Assembly: GCA_963995525.1 (NCBI GenBank)
Contig: OZ023216.1
Coordinates: 54,381,611-54,445,610 of the forward strand
Length of the DNA stretch: 64,000 nt
Direction: 5' to 3'
Source of the DNA: Escarpia spicata
Taxonomy: Eukaryota; Annelida; Polychaeta; Sabellida; Siboglinidae
Made by a program: the position numbers and the translations under genes. This document shows positions 22,145 through 33,982 of this stretch, piece after piece (position 1 is the stretch's first letter; each line of letters opens with the position of its first letter). The notes beneath the pieces are model-generated. The model made no database searches. It saw only the letters and a program-made list of their open reading frames with translations, and had not been told where the DNA came from.

Positions 22145-23640
22145 TCAGAAACGGTGTTGACGTGTATGTTTCAGACAAACAATCCAACGAAGATGACGGC
22201 AACATCCATGTCTAATATCTGTGCCTACAGTGCGCACCAAGACCGTCTTCGCCCCTTGCTGATGAGCGTGTAGTGAATGGTACACTACTCGCGTGTCTGC
22301 CTCGTCGTGGGAACACAATTCATCCATGACTGTCCCATGACCAGCTACACTGCCTCCAGTTGTCACTGTCACGCACACCACCTTGTCTTATGGCCATTGC
22401 TCCTTCTGGATTGCTTCTCCAAGAAACTTGAAAAGATCCTCCTTGTTTTTGAGTCCCGCAGGAACTCTGGCCAATTCTTTGGAACCTTTGCTTGTCTTGT
22501 AACTCGCACTCTTCCAACGTGTCCGTGCTTCTCCTGGCTATTAATTTCAAGCTGGTATCGAAATACTGTCCCACACAATGTCCAACCACGATGTTGATTC
22601 AAGTTCCCTTTTGATGAATGGTATGAACACTAGTACGGCGTATTCCTGGAACGTTGTGCAGCCTGTAGCGGCACAGCAAAGCCTCAACATGTGAGTTAGG
22701 ACAGGTCCGTCAAAAACCTTTGCATCTACAAATGGAGGAGCCTCGGTTTTGTCGGGAACATCAAGACATGACAGCAGGTCCGATTTTATACCAAACCTCA
22801 CTTCCCCAAATTGTGATAGAGAGGGCGGGAAAGGTTGGTTCTCGTGCTTAAGTGTATTGTATGCACAAAACACAGCCAGGTCGCCAATGTACAACTTGCC
22901 TAACAGTGATGCGTCTGACTTGATATTCGACAGTTGCAGACCTCTCTTCTTCTCCAGCTTCAGTTTTCTTAGCGTGGGAAAGCCATTTATCTTGATCGGG
23001 GTGCTGAACGGTGTGCTCCTTTCGTGTAAGACATTCAACCGGAATGCCTTTTATTGTGCCTGGCCCACAGTCTTCAGCTTCCATATGGCCTCCACCACGG
23101 AGTCTGGAGCACATGCTTGGCTGTGGAGCACAATCTGACTCCTGCACTCAAGCTCGAGGGATTTTTACGTGTTGCCGAATGACACCGACGAGTGCAGACA
23201 CATCAGAGTGACACTTTCGCTGAGTAGCCAAGGTTTCTTTGTGGTGCAACTCACTAGTAGTTGTCTGTGCTGCGGTTGATATCTGTTTTTCAAATTCTTG
23301 CAGGAGTCGTGCTTGACCCATCTGTTGACAACTGCAATACTGCTTATGGATTTTGAGATTGATCAATCCTTTTGTTTTGATGCGCCTCTGAGGTTGGTTT
23401 CCAAGGGTTTAGGTGCAATAGAAGTACCTTAGTATTATTACGTTTGAAGTGCTGCTGTGTGCTCAGTGAGACCGATGATGCCTCCTTTCCCCTTCCCGCC
23501 TTCAATTGCCTGTTCGTGCGACTGGTCGACGGGCATTGCTGGGAACCGGCGAATCATTTTGGGCACAACCCAACCACCTTGTGTGAACATCATCAACGCT
23601 GCATGGTGCAACATCATTATGTTCTCCAGGTGCACGCTGA
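22145..23640 (-). pseudogene. multi-frame remnant of a repetitive invertebrate protein gene
   Basis: Minus-strand fragments in order: AMPVDQSHEQAIEGGKGKGG.IGLTEHTAAL; CHSDVSALVGVI; LGKLYIGDLAVFCAYNTLKH and PPSLSQFGEVRFGIKSDLLS; TTFQEYAVLVFIPFIKREL then DIVWDSI; VPKNWPEFLRDS; HDEADTRVVYHS and TVLVRTVGTD. They resemble, in the same order, an uncharacterised multi-copy protein of marine invertebrates with HEQNNAIVKGDGG, HEEADTR and TVDTDVV motifs (from memory). Several frameshifts and an inserted LINE tail make it a pseudogene. The terminal repeats suggest it is the element's own gene. Confidence 0.65.
23298..23440 (+). mobile_element. CR1-like LINE 3' tail inserted in the pseudogene
   Basis: CTTGACCCATCTGTTGACAA through GATGCGCCTCTGAGG to TAGTATTATTA matches the tail at 49530-49655 nearly base for base. 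It separates the HEQ block from the next block of the pseudogene. Confidence 0.75.
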
Positions 23641-24284
23641 CCGTAGTTCAGCATCATCTAAATGCTACTAATTCCCGTTCATTAATTTTACCTATTTAGG
23701 AGTAAACCTTAAAATAAAAAAAATAGACTAGCAGATACACTTAGCTTATATACACAAAAAACAGTCACCCTGCTGAAGAATACAAATTTCCCTATCGTTG
23801 CCATTTGACCATGACATTTCCAGGTTACTGACATGTAACCTCGACATTCACGGTGAAGAACACATCAGATTTGGATCCGGCATGCATGCGTACAAAAACA
23901 GCGACGTTACTGAAAAAATATTAGGTTAATTAGCATTATTATCATATAAACAGAGATATTTTTGAAAAAATTGACCTTGGAATTCAAGGTCATAGATATA
24001 CATACATGCCCATATACATGCAAACATACATAATTATACACATGCATTCATACACATATACAAAAACAGTGGTGGTATTGAAAAAGATATATTTCACGTT
24101 CAGTAACGTTTGACCTTGATATTCAAGGTCAAGGACAGAACATCTGACGTGGAGCCCCCTCTAATCGGATTTGCCATGAAATTTGACATATATGGTCCCA
24201 TTTTCATGCTTTTGTCCGGCAAGTAACGATTCGGCAAAAAATTGGCCTTAACAAACTAGACTACCGGTATATATGTGATTTCAT

Positions 24285-24480
24285 GAGATGCTGCATAACA
24301 GTCAGCACACCTACCTGGCACACCCGCACCCTCAGTTCAAAACCAGCACCAGCAAGGCAGGGTACATTTGGGGGTAAACCTTACTCTCAACATTGGGGAC
24401 TGTATAGTCCTCGACACGTGGAGATCATGTTAATGTTAATGTCAGTTAATGCCACATAAGACAACATTGACCCAAACAAA
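24285..24480. mobile_element. possible SINE fragment
   Basis: Contains CACCCTCAGTTCAAAACCAGC, whose complement resembles a degenerate B box. No second copy in the window; low confidence. Confidence 0.25.
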
Positions 24481-24795
24481 CTTTTAGTAGTTTAACTGTT
24501 CAGCAACATTCCAAACTTAATCCAAAGGTGATGGAATGACTATTAAAATCAGCCATTTGGAATTTCATGGGTAGGCACAGTCTGGTCTCAAACAAATAGT
24601 TTGGTTTCAGATCTGAACATTCTGCAGGAACTGTCTTAACAAGTTGTCATTATCAACACCAGCAGAACAGAGTTATACTCTGGATGTGAGCATAAAATAA
24701 AGTACATTATTATTATTATTAACCAATATATCATACAACAGTTGTACAATGCCTTTGAGAAGAAACATGAAGCAAGTCTGATTTGGTGTGCCAAC

Positions 24796-25486
24796 AGAAC
24801 ATTTGCCACAGTGTGACACCAGCAGAACATCTGCCAGAGTGTGACACCAGCAGAACATTTCCCATGGTGTGACATCGCCAGAACATTTGCCAGTGTGACA
24901 CCACCAGAACATTTGCCAGAGTGTGACACTAGCAGAACATTTGCCAGTGTGACACCAGCAGAACATTTGCTAGGGTGTGACACCAGCAGAACATTTGCCA
25001 GGGTGTGACACCAGCAGAACATTTGCCAGCGTGTGACACCAGCAGAACATTTGCCAGCATGTGACACCAGCAGAACATTTGCCAGAGTGTGACACCAGCA
25101 GAACATTTGCCAGAGTGTGACACCAGCAGAACATTTGCCAGAGTGTGACATCAGCAGAACATTTGCCAGAGTGTGACACCAGCAGAACATTTGTCAGCGC
25201 GTGACACCAGCAGAACATTTGCCAGAGTGTGACACCAGCAGAACATTTGCCAGAGTGTGACACCAGCAGAACATTTGCCAGCGCGCAACACCAGCAGAAC
25301 ATTTGCCAGAGTGTGACATCAGCAGAACATTTGCCAGCATGTGACACCAGCAGAACATTTGTCAGCGCGTGACACCAGCAGAACATTTGCCAGAGTGTGA
25401 CACCAGCAGAACATTTGCCAGAGTGTGACACCAGCAGAACATTTGCCAGCGCGCAACACCAGCAGAACATTTGCCAGAGTGTGACA
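24796..25486. repeat. 28-bp minisatellite in intron 2, ~25 copies
   Basis: Plus unit TGACACCAGCAGAACATTTG plus CCAGAGTG, with CGCGTGAC and CGCGCAAC variants. A block of about six units is repeated (25130-25330 and 25330-25480), so there is some higher-order structure. Confidence 0.93.
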
Positions 25487-25800
25487 GAGAGACTTAAAAG
25501 CTGGAGTCCAGAGGCATTCTGGGAAAGCTGCTATCGTGGCTAATTGACTGCCTGGACAGAGTGCTGAGTCACCGTCAATGGAATATGATCTTCTCCTATG
25601 TCATGGCGTTCATTAAGATCAATACAGGGGTTCATTAAGATCAATACAGGCGTTCAATGAGGATCAATCTTAGGGCTCCTGTTATTCTTTATTTAAACCC
25701 AAACCAGATTTTGATTTCAGCCACTTATAAGAGCATGAATGAAAGATGTGTCATCTGTGTTGACTACTGGCTCAAAAACACAGACACATGCCTGACTGTG
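25487..25800. other. short unique spacer with a 23-bp triplet repeat
   Basis: GTTCATTAAGATCAATACAG occurs three times around 25610-25670. No gene recognised. Confidence 0.5.
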
Positions 25801-26530
25801 GGAGGGAGGCACAAACAATGGCTGAATGATGCACGACTCAACTGATTGTGAGAGGAAAGAATGCAAACAATGGCTGAATGGTGTTCAACTGAACTGATTG
25901 TGGGAGGAAAGAATGAAAACAATGGCTGAATGGTGTTCAACTGAACTGATTGTGGGAGGAAAGAATGCAAACAATGGCTGAATGGTGTTCAACTGAACTG
26001 ATTGTGGGAGGAAAGAATGCAAACAATGGCTGAATGGTGTTCAACTGAACTGATTGTGGGAGGAAAGAATGCAAACAATAGCTGAATGGTGTTCAACTGA
26101 ACTGATTGTGGGAGGAAAGAATGCAAACAATGGCTGAATGGTGTTCAACTGAACTGATTGTGGGAGGAAAGAATGCAAACAATGGCTGAATGGTGTTCAA
26201 CTGAACTGATTGTGGGTGTAAAGAATGCAAACAATGGCTGAATGGTGTTCAACTGAACTGATTGTGGGAGGAAAGAATGCAAACAATGGCTGAATGGTGT
26301 TCAACTGAACTGATTGTGGGAGGAAAGAATGCAAATAATGTCTGAATGATGCATGACTCAACTGATTATGGGTGGAAAGAATGCAAACAATGGCTGAATG
26401 GTGTTCAACTGAACTGATTATGGATGGAAAGAATGCAAACAATGTCTGAATGATGCATGACTCAACTGATTGTGGGTGGAAAGAATGCAAACAATGGCTG
26501 AATGGTGTACAACTGAAAAGATTGTGTCAA
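25800..26530. repeat. 52-bp minisatellite, ~13 copies
   Basis: Plus unit contains GAATGGTGTTCAACTGAACT and GATTGTGGGAGGAAAGAATG. It grades into the next array, sharing the CTGAACT-A/GA-TTGTGGGAGG core. Confidence 0.92.
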
Positions 26531-26639
26531 AATGAAGGAACACAAATGGCTGAATGACGGGTGTCTGAACTGATTGTGAGAAGAAAGGATACAAATAATG
26601 GACTGAACGACATACGACTGCACTGATTGTAGGAGAGGG

Positions 26640-29600
26640 AAAATAAACAATAGCTGAACGATGTACAACTATTGTCTTGTGGGAGGGAGGAGGAATAACA
26701 ATCAAAGATAGAATGACAGGTGACTGAACTAACTGTGGGAGGGAGGAGGAATAACAATCAAAGATAGAATGACAGGTGACTGAACTAACTGTGAGAGGGA
26801 GGAGGAATAACAATCAAAGATAGAATGACAGGTGACTGAACTAACTGTGGGAGGGAGGAGGAATAACAATCAAAGATAGAATGACAGGTGACTGAACTAA
26901 CTGTGGGAGGGAGGAGGAATAACAATCAACGACAGAATTACAGGTGACTGAATTAACTGTGGAAGGGAGGAGGAATAACAATCAACGACAGAATGACAGG
27001 TGACTGAACTAACTGTGGGAGGGAGGAGGAATAACAATCAGTGACAGAATGACAGGTGACTGAACTAACTGTGGGAGGGATGAGGAATAACAATCAACGA
27101 CAGAATGACAGGTGACTGAACTAACTGTGGGAGGGAAGAGGAATAACAATCAACGACAGAATGACAGGTGACTGAACTAGCTGTGGGAGGTAGGAGGAAT
27201 AACAATCAACGACAGTATGACAGCTGACTGAACTAACTGTGGGAGGGAGGAGGAATAACAATCAACGACAGAATGACAGGAGACTGAACTAACTGTGGAA
27301 GGGAGGAGGAATAACAATCAACGACAGAATGACAGGTGACTGAACTAACTGTGGGAGGGAGGAGGAATAACAATCAAAGATAGAATGACAGGTGACTGAA
27401 CTAACTGTGGGAGGGAGGAGGAATAACAATCAAAGATAGAATGACAGGTGACTGAACTAACTGTGGGAGGGAGGAGGAATAACAATCAACGACAGAATGA
27501 CAGGTGACTGAAATAACTGTGGGAAGGAGGAGGAATAACAAACAATGACAGAATGACATGTGACTGAACTAACTGTGGGAGGGAGGAGGAATAACAATGA
27601 CAGAATGACAGGTGACTGAACTAACTGAGGGAGGGACGAGGAATAACAATGACAGAATGACAGGTGACTAAACTAACTGTGGGAGGGAGGAGGAATAACA
27701 ATCAATGACAGAATAACAGGTGATTGAACTAACTGTGGGAGGAAGGAGGAATAACAATCAACGACAGAATGACAGGTGACTGAATTAACTGTGGAAGGGA
27801 GGAGGAATAACAATCAACGACAGAATGACAGGTGACTGAACTAACTGTGGGAGGGAGGAGGAATAACAATCAGTTATAGAATGACAGGTGACTGAACTAA
27901 CTGTGGGAGGGAGGAGGAATAACAATCAACGACAGAATGACAGGTGACTGAACTAACTGTGGGAGGGAGGAGGAATAACAAACAATGACAAAATGACATG
28001 TGAATGAACTAACTGTGGGAGGGAGGAGGAATAACAATGACAGATTGACAGGTGACTGAACTAACTGTGGGAGTGAGGAGGAATAACAATGACAGAATGA
28101 CAGGTGACTAAACTAACTGTGGGAGAGAGGAGGAATAACAATCAACGACAGAATGACAGGTGACTGAAATAACTGTGGGAAGGAGGAGGAATAACAAACA
28201 ATGACAGAATGACATGTGACTGAACTGTGGGAGGGAGGAGGAATAACAATGACAGAATGACAGGTGACTGAACTAACTGAGGGAGGGACGAGGAATAACA
28301 ATGACAGAATGACAGGTGACTAAACTAACTGTGGGAGGGAGGAGGAATAACAATCAATGACAGAATGACAGGTGATTGAACTAACTGTGGGAGGAAGGAG
28401 GAATAACAATCAACGACAGAATGACAGGTGACTGAACTGTGGGAGGGAGGAGGAATAACAAACAATGACAGAATGACAGGTGACTGAACTAACTGTGGGA
28501 AGGATGAGGAATAACAATGACACAATGACATGCGACTGAACTAATCGTGGGAGGGAGGAGGAATAACAATGACAGAATGACAGGTGACTGAACTAACTGT
28601 GGGAGGGAGGAGGAATAACAATCAACGACAGAATGACAGGTGACTGAACTAACTCTGGGAGGGATGAGGAATAACAATGACACAATGACATGCGACTGAA
28701 CTAATCGTGGGAGGGAGGAGGAATAACAATGACAGAATGACAGGTGACTGAACTAACTGTGGGAGGGAGGAGGAATAACAATCAACGACAGAATGACAGG
28801 TGACTGAACTAACTGTGGGACGGAGGAGGAATAACAAACAATGACAGAATGACATGTGAATGAACTAACTGTGGGAGGGAGGAGGAATAACAATGACAGA
28901 ATGACAGGTGACTGAACTAACTGTGGGAGGGAGGAGGAATAACAATGACAGAATTACAGGTGACTAAACTAACTGTGGGAGAGAGGAGGAATAATAATCA
29001 ACGACAGAATGACAGGTGACTGAACTAACTGTGGGAGGGAGGAGGAATAACAAACAATGACAGAATGACATGTGACTGAACTAACTGTGGGAGGGAGGAG
29101 GAATAACAGTGACAGAATGACAGGTGACTGAACTAACTGAGGGAGGGAGGAGGAATAACAATGACAGAATGACAGGTGACTGAACTAACTGTGGGAGGAA
29201 GGAGGAATAACAATCAACGACAGAATGACAGGTGACTGAACTAACTGTGGGAGGGAGGAGGAATAACAAACAATGACAGAATGACAGGTGACTTAACTAA
29301 CTGTGGGAGGGATGAGGAATAACAATGACACAATGACATACGACTGAACTAATCGTGGGAGGGAGGAGAAATAACAATGACAGAATGACAGGTGACTGAA
29401 CTAACTGTGGGAGGGAGGAGGAATAACAATCAATGACAGAATGACAGGTGACTGAACTAACTGTGGGACGGAGGAGGAATAACAAACAATGACAGAATGA
29501 CATGTGAATGAACTAACTGTGGGAGGGAGGAGGAATAACAATGACAGAATGACAGGTGACTGAACTAACTGTGGGAGGGAGGAGGAATAACAATGACAGA

Positions 29601-31420
29601 ATGACAGGTGACTAAACTAACTGTGGGAGGGAGGAGGAATAACAATCAATGACAGAATGACAGGTGACTGAACTAACTGTGGGAGGGAGGAGAAATAACA
29701 ATCAGTGACAGAATGACAGGTGACTGAAATAATTGTGGGAGTGAGGAGGAATAACAATCAACGACAGAATGACAGGTGACTGAACTAACTCTGGGAGGGA
29801 TGAGGAATAACAATGACACAATGACATGCGACTGAACTAATCGTGGGAGGGAGGAGGAATAACAATGACAGAATGACAGGTGACTGAACTAACTGTGGGA
29901 GGGAGGAGGAATAACAATCAACGACAGAATGACAGGTGACTGAACTAACTCTGGGAGGGATGAGGAATAACAATGACACAATGACATGCGACTGAACTAA
30001 TCGTGGGAGGGAGGAGGAATAACAATGACAGAATGACAGGTGACTGAACTAACTGTGGGAGGGAGGAGGAATAACAATCAACGACAGAATGACAGGTGAC
30101 TGAACTAACTGTGGGACGGAGGAGGAATAACGAACAATGACAGAATGACATGTGAATGAACTAACTGTGGGAGGGAGGAGGAATAACAATGACAGAATGA
30201 CAGGTGACTGAACTAACTGTGGGAGGGAGGAGGAATAACAATGACAGAATGACAGGTGACTAAACTAACTGTGGGAGAGAGGAGGAATAATAATCAACGA
30301 CAGAATGACAGGTGACTGAACTAACTGTGGGAGGGAGGAGGAATAACAAACAATGACAGAATGACATGTGACTGAACTAACTGTGGGAGGGAGGAGGAAT
30401 AACAGTGACAGAATGACAGGTGACTGAACTAACTGAGGGAGGGAGGAGGAATAACAATGACAGAATGACAGGTGACTAAACTAACTGTGGGAGGGAGGAG
30501 GAATAACAATCAATGACAGAATGACAGGTGACTGAACTAACTGTGGGAGGAAGGAGGAATAACAATCAACGACAGAATGACAGGTGACTGAACTAACTGT
30601 GGGAGGGAGGAGGAATAACAAACAATGACAGAATGACAGGTGACTTAACTAACTGTGGGAGGGATGAGGAATAACAATGACACAATGACATACGACTGAA
30701 CTAATCGTGGGAGGGAGGAGAAATAACAATGACAGAATGACAGGTGACTGAACTAACTGTGGGAGGGAGGAGGAATAACAATGACAGAATGACAGATGAC
30801 TGAACTAACTGTGGGAGGGAGGTGGAATAACAATGACAGAATGACATGCGACTAAACTAATCGTGGGAGGGAGGAGGAATAATAATGACAGAATGACAGG
30901 TGACAGAACTAACTGTGGGAGGGAGGAGGAATAACAATCAACGACAGAATGACAGGTGACTGAACTAACTGTGAGAGGGAGGAGGAATAACAAACAATGA
31001 CAGAATGACATGTGATTGAACTAACTGTGGGAGGGAGGAGGAATAACAATGACAGAATGACAGGTGACTGAACTAACTGTGGGAGGGAGGAGGAATAACA
31101 ATGACAGAATGACAGGTGACTAAACTAACTGTGGGAGGGAGGAGGAATAACAATCAATGACAGAATGACAGGTGACTGAACTAACTGTGGGAGGGAGGAG
31201 GAATAACAAACAATGACAAAATGACATGTGAATGAACTAACTGTGGGAGGGAGGAGGAATAACAATGACAGAATGACAGGTGACTGAACTAACTATGGGA
31301 GGGAGGAGGAATAACAATGACAGAATGACAGGTGACTAAACTAACTGTGGGAGGGAGGAGGAATAACAATGACAGAATGACAGGTGACTGAACTAACTGT
31401 GGGAGGGAGGAGGAATAACA
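26640..31420. repeat. 48-56-bp array with higher-order structure, ~95 copies
   Basis: Core CAGGTGACTGAACTAACTGT then GGGAGGGAGGAGGAATAACA with spacers of three lengths (AATCAACGACAGAAT, AACAATGACAGAAT, ATGACAGAAT). Multi-unit blocks recur: the run with CACAATGACATGCGACTGAA near 28500, 28680, 29820 and 29985 is near-identical with its neighbours. On the pre-mRNA strand each unit reads TTATTCCTCCTCCCTCCCAC-AG, a textbook 3' splice-site pattern. Confidence 0.95.
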
Positions 31421-31563
31421 ATGGCTGAGTGACGAATGACTTCAGAAGGAATGGTTCACAAATATGGCAGTACAGTAAAAGTGTAACCAAGTAAAGACAT
31501 TGTTGTCACATTCAACTAGAAGAATCTGTTTTTATCTTTACTGTGTCAAGACACACAACATAC

Positions 31564-31754
31564 CTACAAATGACTTTCGCATCAAAATACTTGGTGCATC
31601 GCGTGTCAATGATGATGACATCTGGCCGTTTCTCGAGGTACGTTTTGATAGCGCTGTCGTTAGTGTGCGCTGTGAAGCACTCGTAGCCTCCCTTGTTGGC
31701 TGCCCATGAGAACGCAGCCAACTGACGGCCTTCCTTCGCAAACACTAGTTGCAC
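31564..31754 (-). CDS. Pde8: Pde8 exon 2: REC (response-regulator-like) domain, main part
   Basis: 191 nt, starting in phase 0 and ending in phase 2 (63 codons plus AG). The acceptor is TTTGAAG and the donor GTATGT. The protein opens VQLVFAKEGRQ and closes PDVIIIDTRCTKYFDAKVIC. PDE8A has LLIFAKEDSQ and EIIVIDHRQTR.FDAEAVC at the same places. The strand ending VIIID carries the Asp that corresponds to the phospho-acceptor position of REC domains; whether PDE8 REC domains are phosphorylated there is not shown by sequence. The split arginine codon (AG/G) joins exactly to exon 3. Open frame with no stops, confident assignment. Confidence 0.92.
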
Positions 31755-31952
31755 CTTCAAACAAACAAACACATATCTGGATCTGTGAAGCAAATGTCGA
31801 CCGAGTAGCACATCACTATTAAGGTCAGCCTTGGGACTGGGCAAAAGTAACCTCACTAGTGAGGTGACCTTATGAGCAGGACTAATTTCCCCTACTTTAC
31901 TGATACAAAAATAATTTGGAACTGTCCAAGGTTGACTTTAATTGTGAGGTGG

Positions 31953-32180
31953 CTGTATTACAGAGGTGACCATCAAGTGAAGTGGCTGTATTACAGAGGT
32001 GACCGTCAAGTGAAGTGGCTGTATTACAGAGGTGACCGTCAAGTGAAGTGGCTGTATTACAGAGGTGACTGCCAAGTGAAGTGGCTGTATTACAGAGGTG
32101 ACCATCAAGTGAAGTGGCTGTATTATAGAGGTGACCGTCAAGTGAAGTGGCTGTATTACAGAGGTGACCGTCAAGTGAGG
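31953..32180. repeat. 33-bp minisatellite, 7 copies
   Basis: Unit AAGTGGCTGTATTACAGAGG plus TGACCGTCAAGTG in intron 1, near exon 2. Open in three frames only because the unit lacks stops. Confidence 0.93.
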
Positions 32181-32539
32181 TTGCACTGTATTGCAATGAT
32201 TGGTTTATCTCCAGAGCTTTCCCTCTACAGAGTTAATGAGTGTAGAAGAATTGACATTGATCTGGTACTTACGTCCACACATTGCCTGTGTTTACTGGAC
32301 ACAGACAATATAGTGTGAATAAAATAGGCCAGGTTTTGAAACTGTTATCAACCTTTCTAAAGGGAAACAAAAGGAAATTGTTTGGTTCTATATATCTAAA
32401 AGAGCTCATAAAACTAACCATTTGCAACTACAATGAAGAATATTCTGCCAGTAGTTTCCAGAATAACCTTATTGAAGACACAGAATAGAAGTCGAATGCA
32501 CTGCACCACTTTGATAGAAAGCCAGACATTATGAGTGCC

Positions 32540-32862
32540 TACTCTGGCTTCCTTGTGGGTGGGTCCATATCATTTGGTAGCTTCTACTTTTCTTATCAGT
32601 TCTTTCCACCTGTCTCTCTCGTCCACAATGGCCATCCATTCATGGCTGTTCACGCCAGCCCTCCCCAAGTCTCATTTTATACTATCATTTCATCTCAAGC
32701 CTTGGTCTTCCTCTGTCCCGCCTATCTCATTCTGTTACTGGCTACTTTCCTCTTTAGATGTTTTTTCCTTCCATCCTCACACACTGTACCGCCCAGGTAT
32801 GCAAAGCTGTTCACTTGTTTAATGGTCTTTCCGTCAACAACTACATTTTACAACGCTCTGTA
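32540..32862 (-). pseudogene. LINE ORF2 C-terminal remnant with internal deletion
   Basis: Minus strand reads VDGKTIKQVNSFAYLGGTVC then, after a deletion, RRDRGRPRLEMK. These are the F.YLGG and RGRPR motifs from the end of an endonuclease LINE. Stops follow. Confidence 0.6.
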
Positions 32863-32933
32863 ACCCAGATATTAACTTTCAATACATAAATTGTTTATAT
32901 GCACATTGTGAGGAGATTATATCCATAGCATGG

Positions 32934-33513
32934 CTAAGACTGACTCAGGGCCATCAATAAGACTGACTGAGGACCAGCAATAAGACTGACAGAGGGCCAT
33001 CAGTAAGACTGACAGAGGGCCATCAGTAAGACTGCCTCAGGGCCATCAATAAGACTGCCTCAGAGCCATCAATAAGACTGCCTCAGGGCCATCAATAAGA
33101 CTGATTGAGGACCACCAATAAGACTGACTGGGGGCCATCAATAAGACTGCCTCAGGGCCATCAATAAGACTGATTGAGGACCACCAATAAGACTGACTGA
33201 GGGCCATCAATAAGACTGCCTCAGGGCCATCAATAAGACTGCCTGAGGGCCATCAATAAGACTGACAGAGGGCCATCAATAAGACTGCCTCAGGGCCATC
33301 AATAAGACTGCCCCAGGGCCATCAATATGACTGATTGAGGACCACCAATAAGACTGACTGAGGGCCATCAATAAGACTGCCTCAGGGCCATCAATAAGAC
33401 TGACTGAGGGCCTTCAATAAGACCGACTGAGGGCCATCAATAAGACCGACTGAGGGCCTTCAATAAGACCGACTGAGGGCCATCAATAAGACCGACTGAG
33501 GGCCTTCAATGAA
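32934..33513. repeat. 23-bp minisatellite interrupted by an element
   Basis: Unit TCAATAAGACTGCCTCAGGG plus CCA, ~25 copies. The array resumes beyond the inserted element at 35998-36026 (AAGACTGACCGATGGCCATC). Confidence 0.92.
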
Positions 33514-33937
33514 GCCCGCCACACAAAGCCCAATTGTCTACGCAATGACGCATCTCGACCGTCATCTATGATTACGACTCCCCAATCTTACGTCGAGTCA
33601 GCAGCAATCGTGGCGACTGAACATGTTCAATCGGCACGACTGACGCAATCTTGGACAATCGGGCGGTGGGCAGCACTTCCTGACTGTGATTTTTTAATCG
33701 TAAGGATTTAACCAATATAATACAGTTATTACAGGCCTACGTGAAATGATGGTTAACGTCAAACAAATTGCAATAGTATGTATAACATTTTTTAAATTTG
33801 TACTATATGTCTACATTACAAGAATAAAAGTCCACCTAAATCCACAAAGTAGAATATTTCCATTTTTTAAGATAATGCTAAGTAGTCAGCCTGTCATTTC
33901 TTGCGCACTGAAATGCATAGTGGGACGTTTTGTTTAG

Positions 33938-33982
<45 letters not shown>

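Larger units (their letters stand above)
21210..24230. mobile_element. decayed inverted-repeat element carrying a pseudogene
   Basis: The ends are inverted copies: 21210-21400 (ATCGTTACTGGCCAGATAAA, GACCATA, CAAATCCGATTAGA) against 24050-24230 (TCTAATCGGATTTG, TATGGTC, AAGTAACGAT). Arms of roughly 190 nt contain palindromic TGACCTTGAATTTCAAGGTC motifs, with more copies inside. A frame-broken gene (22145-23640) lies between on the minus strand. It looks like a long-TIR DNA transposon or foldback element; the superfamily is unknown to me. No target-site duplication was confirmed. Confidence 0.6.

Noticed and set aside
24636..26813. Minus-strand frames such as MFCWCHTLANVLLVSHSGK and HSFLPQSVQLNTIQPLF
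   Set aside because: Translations of 28-bp and 52-bp arrays.
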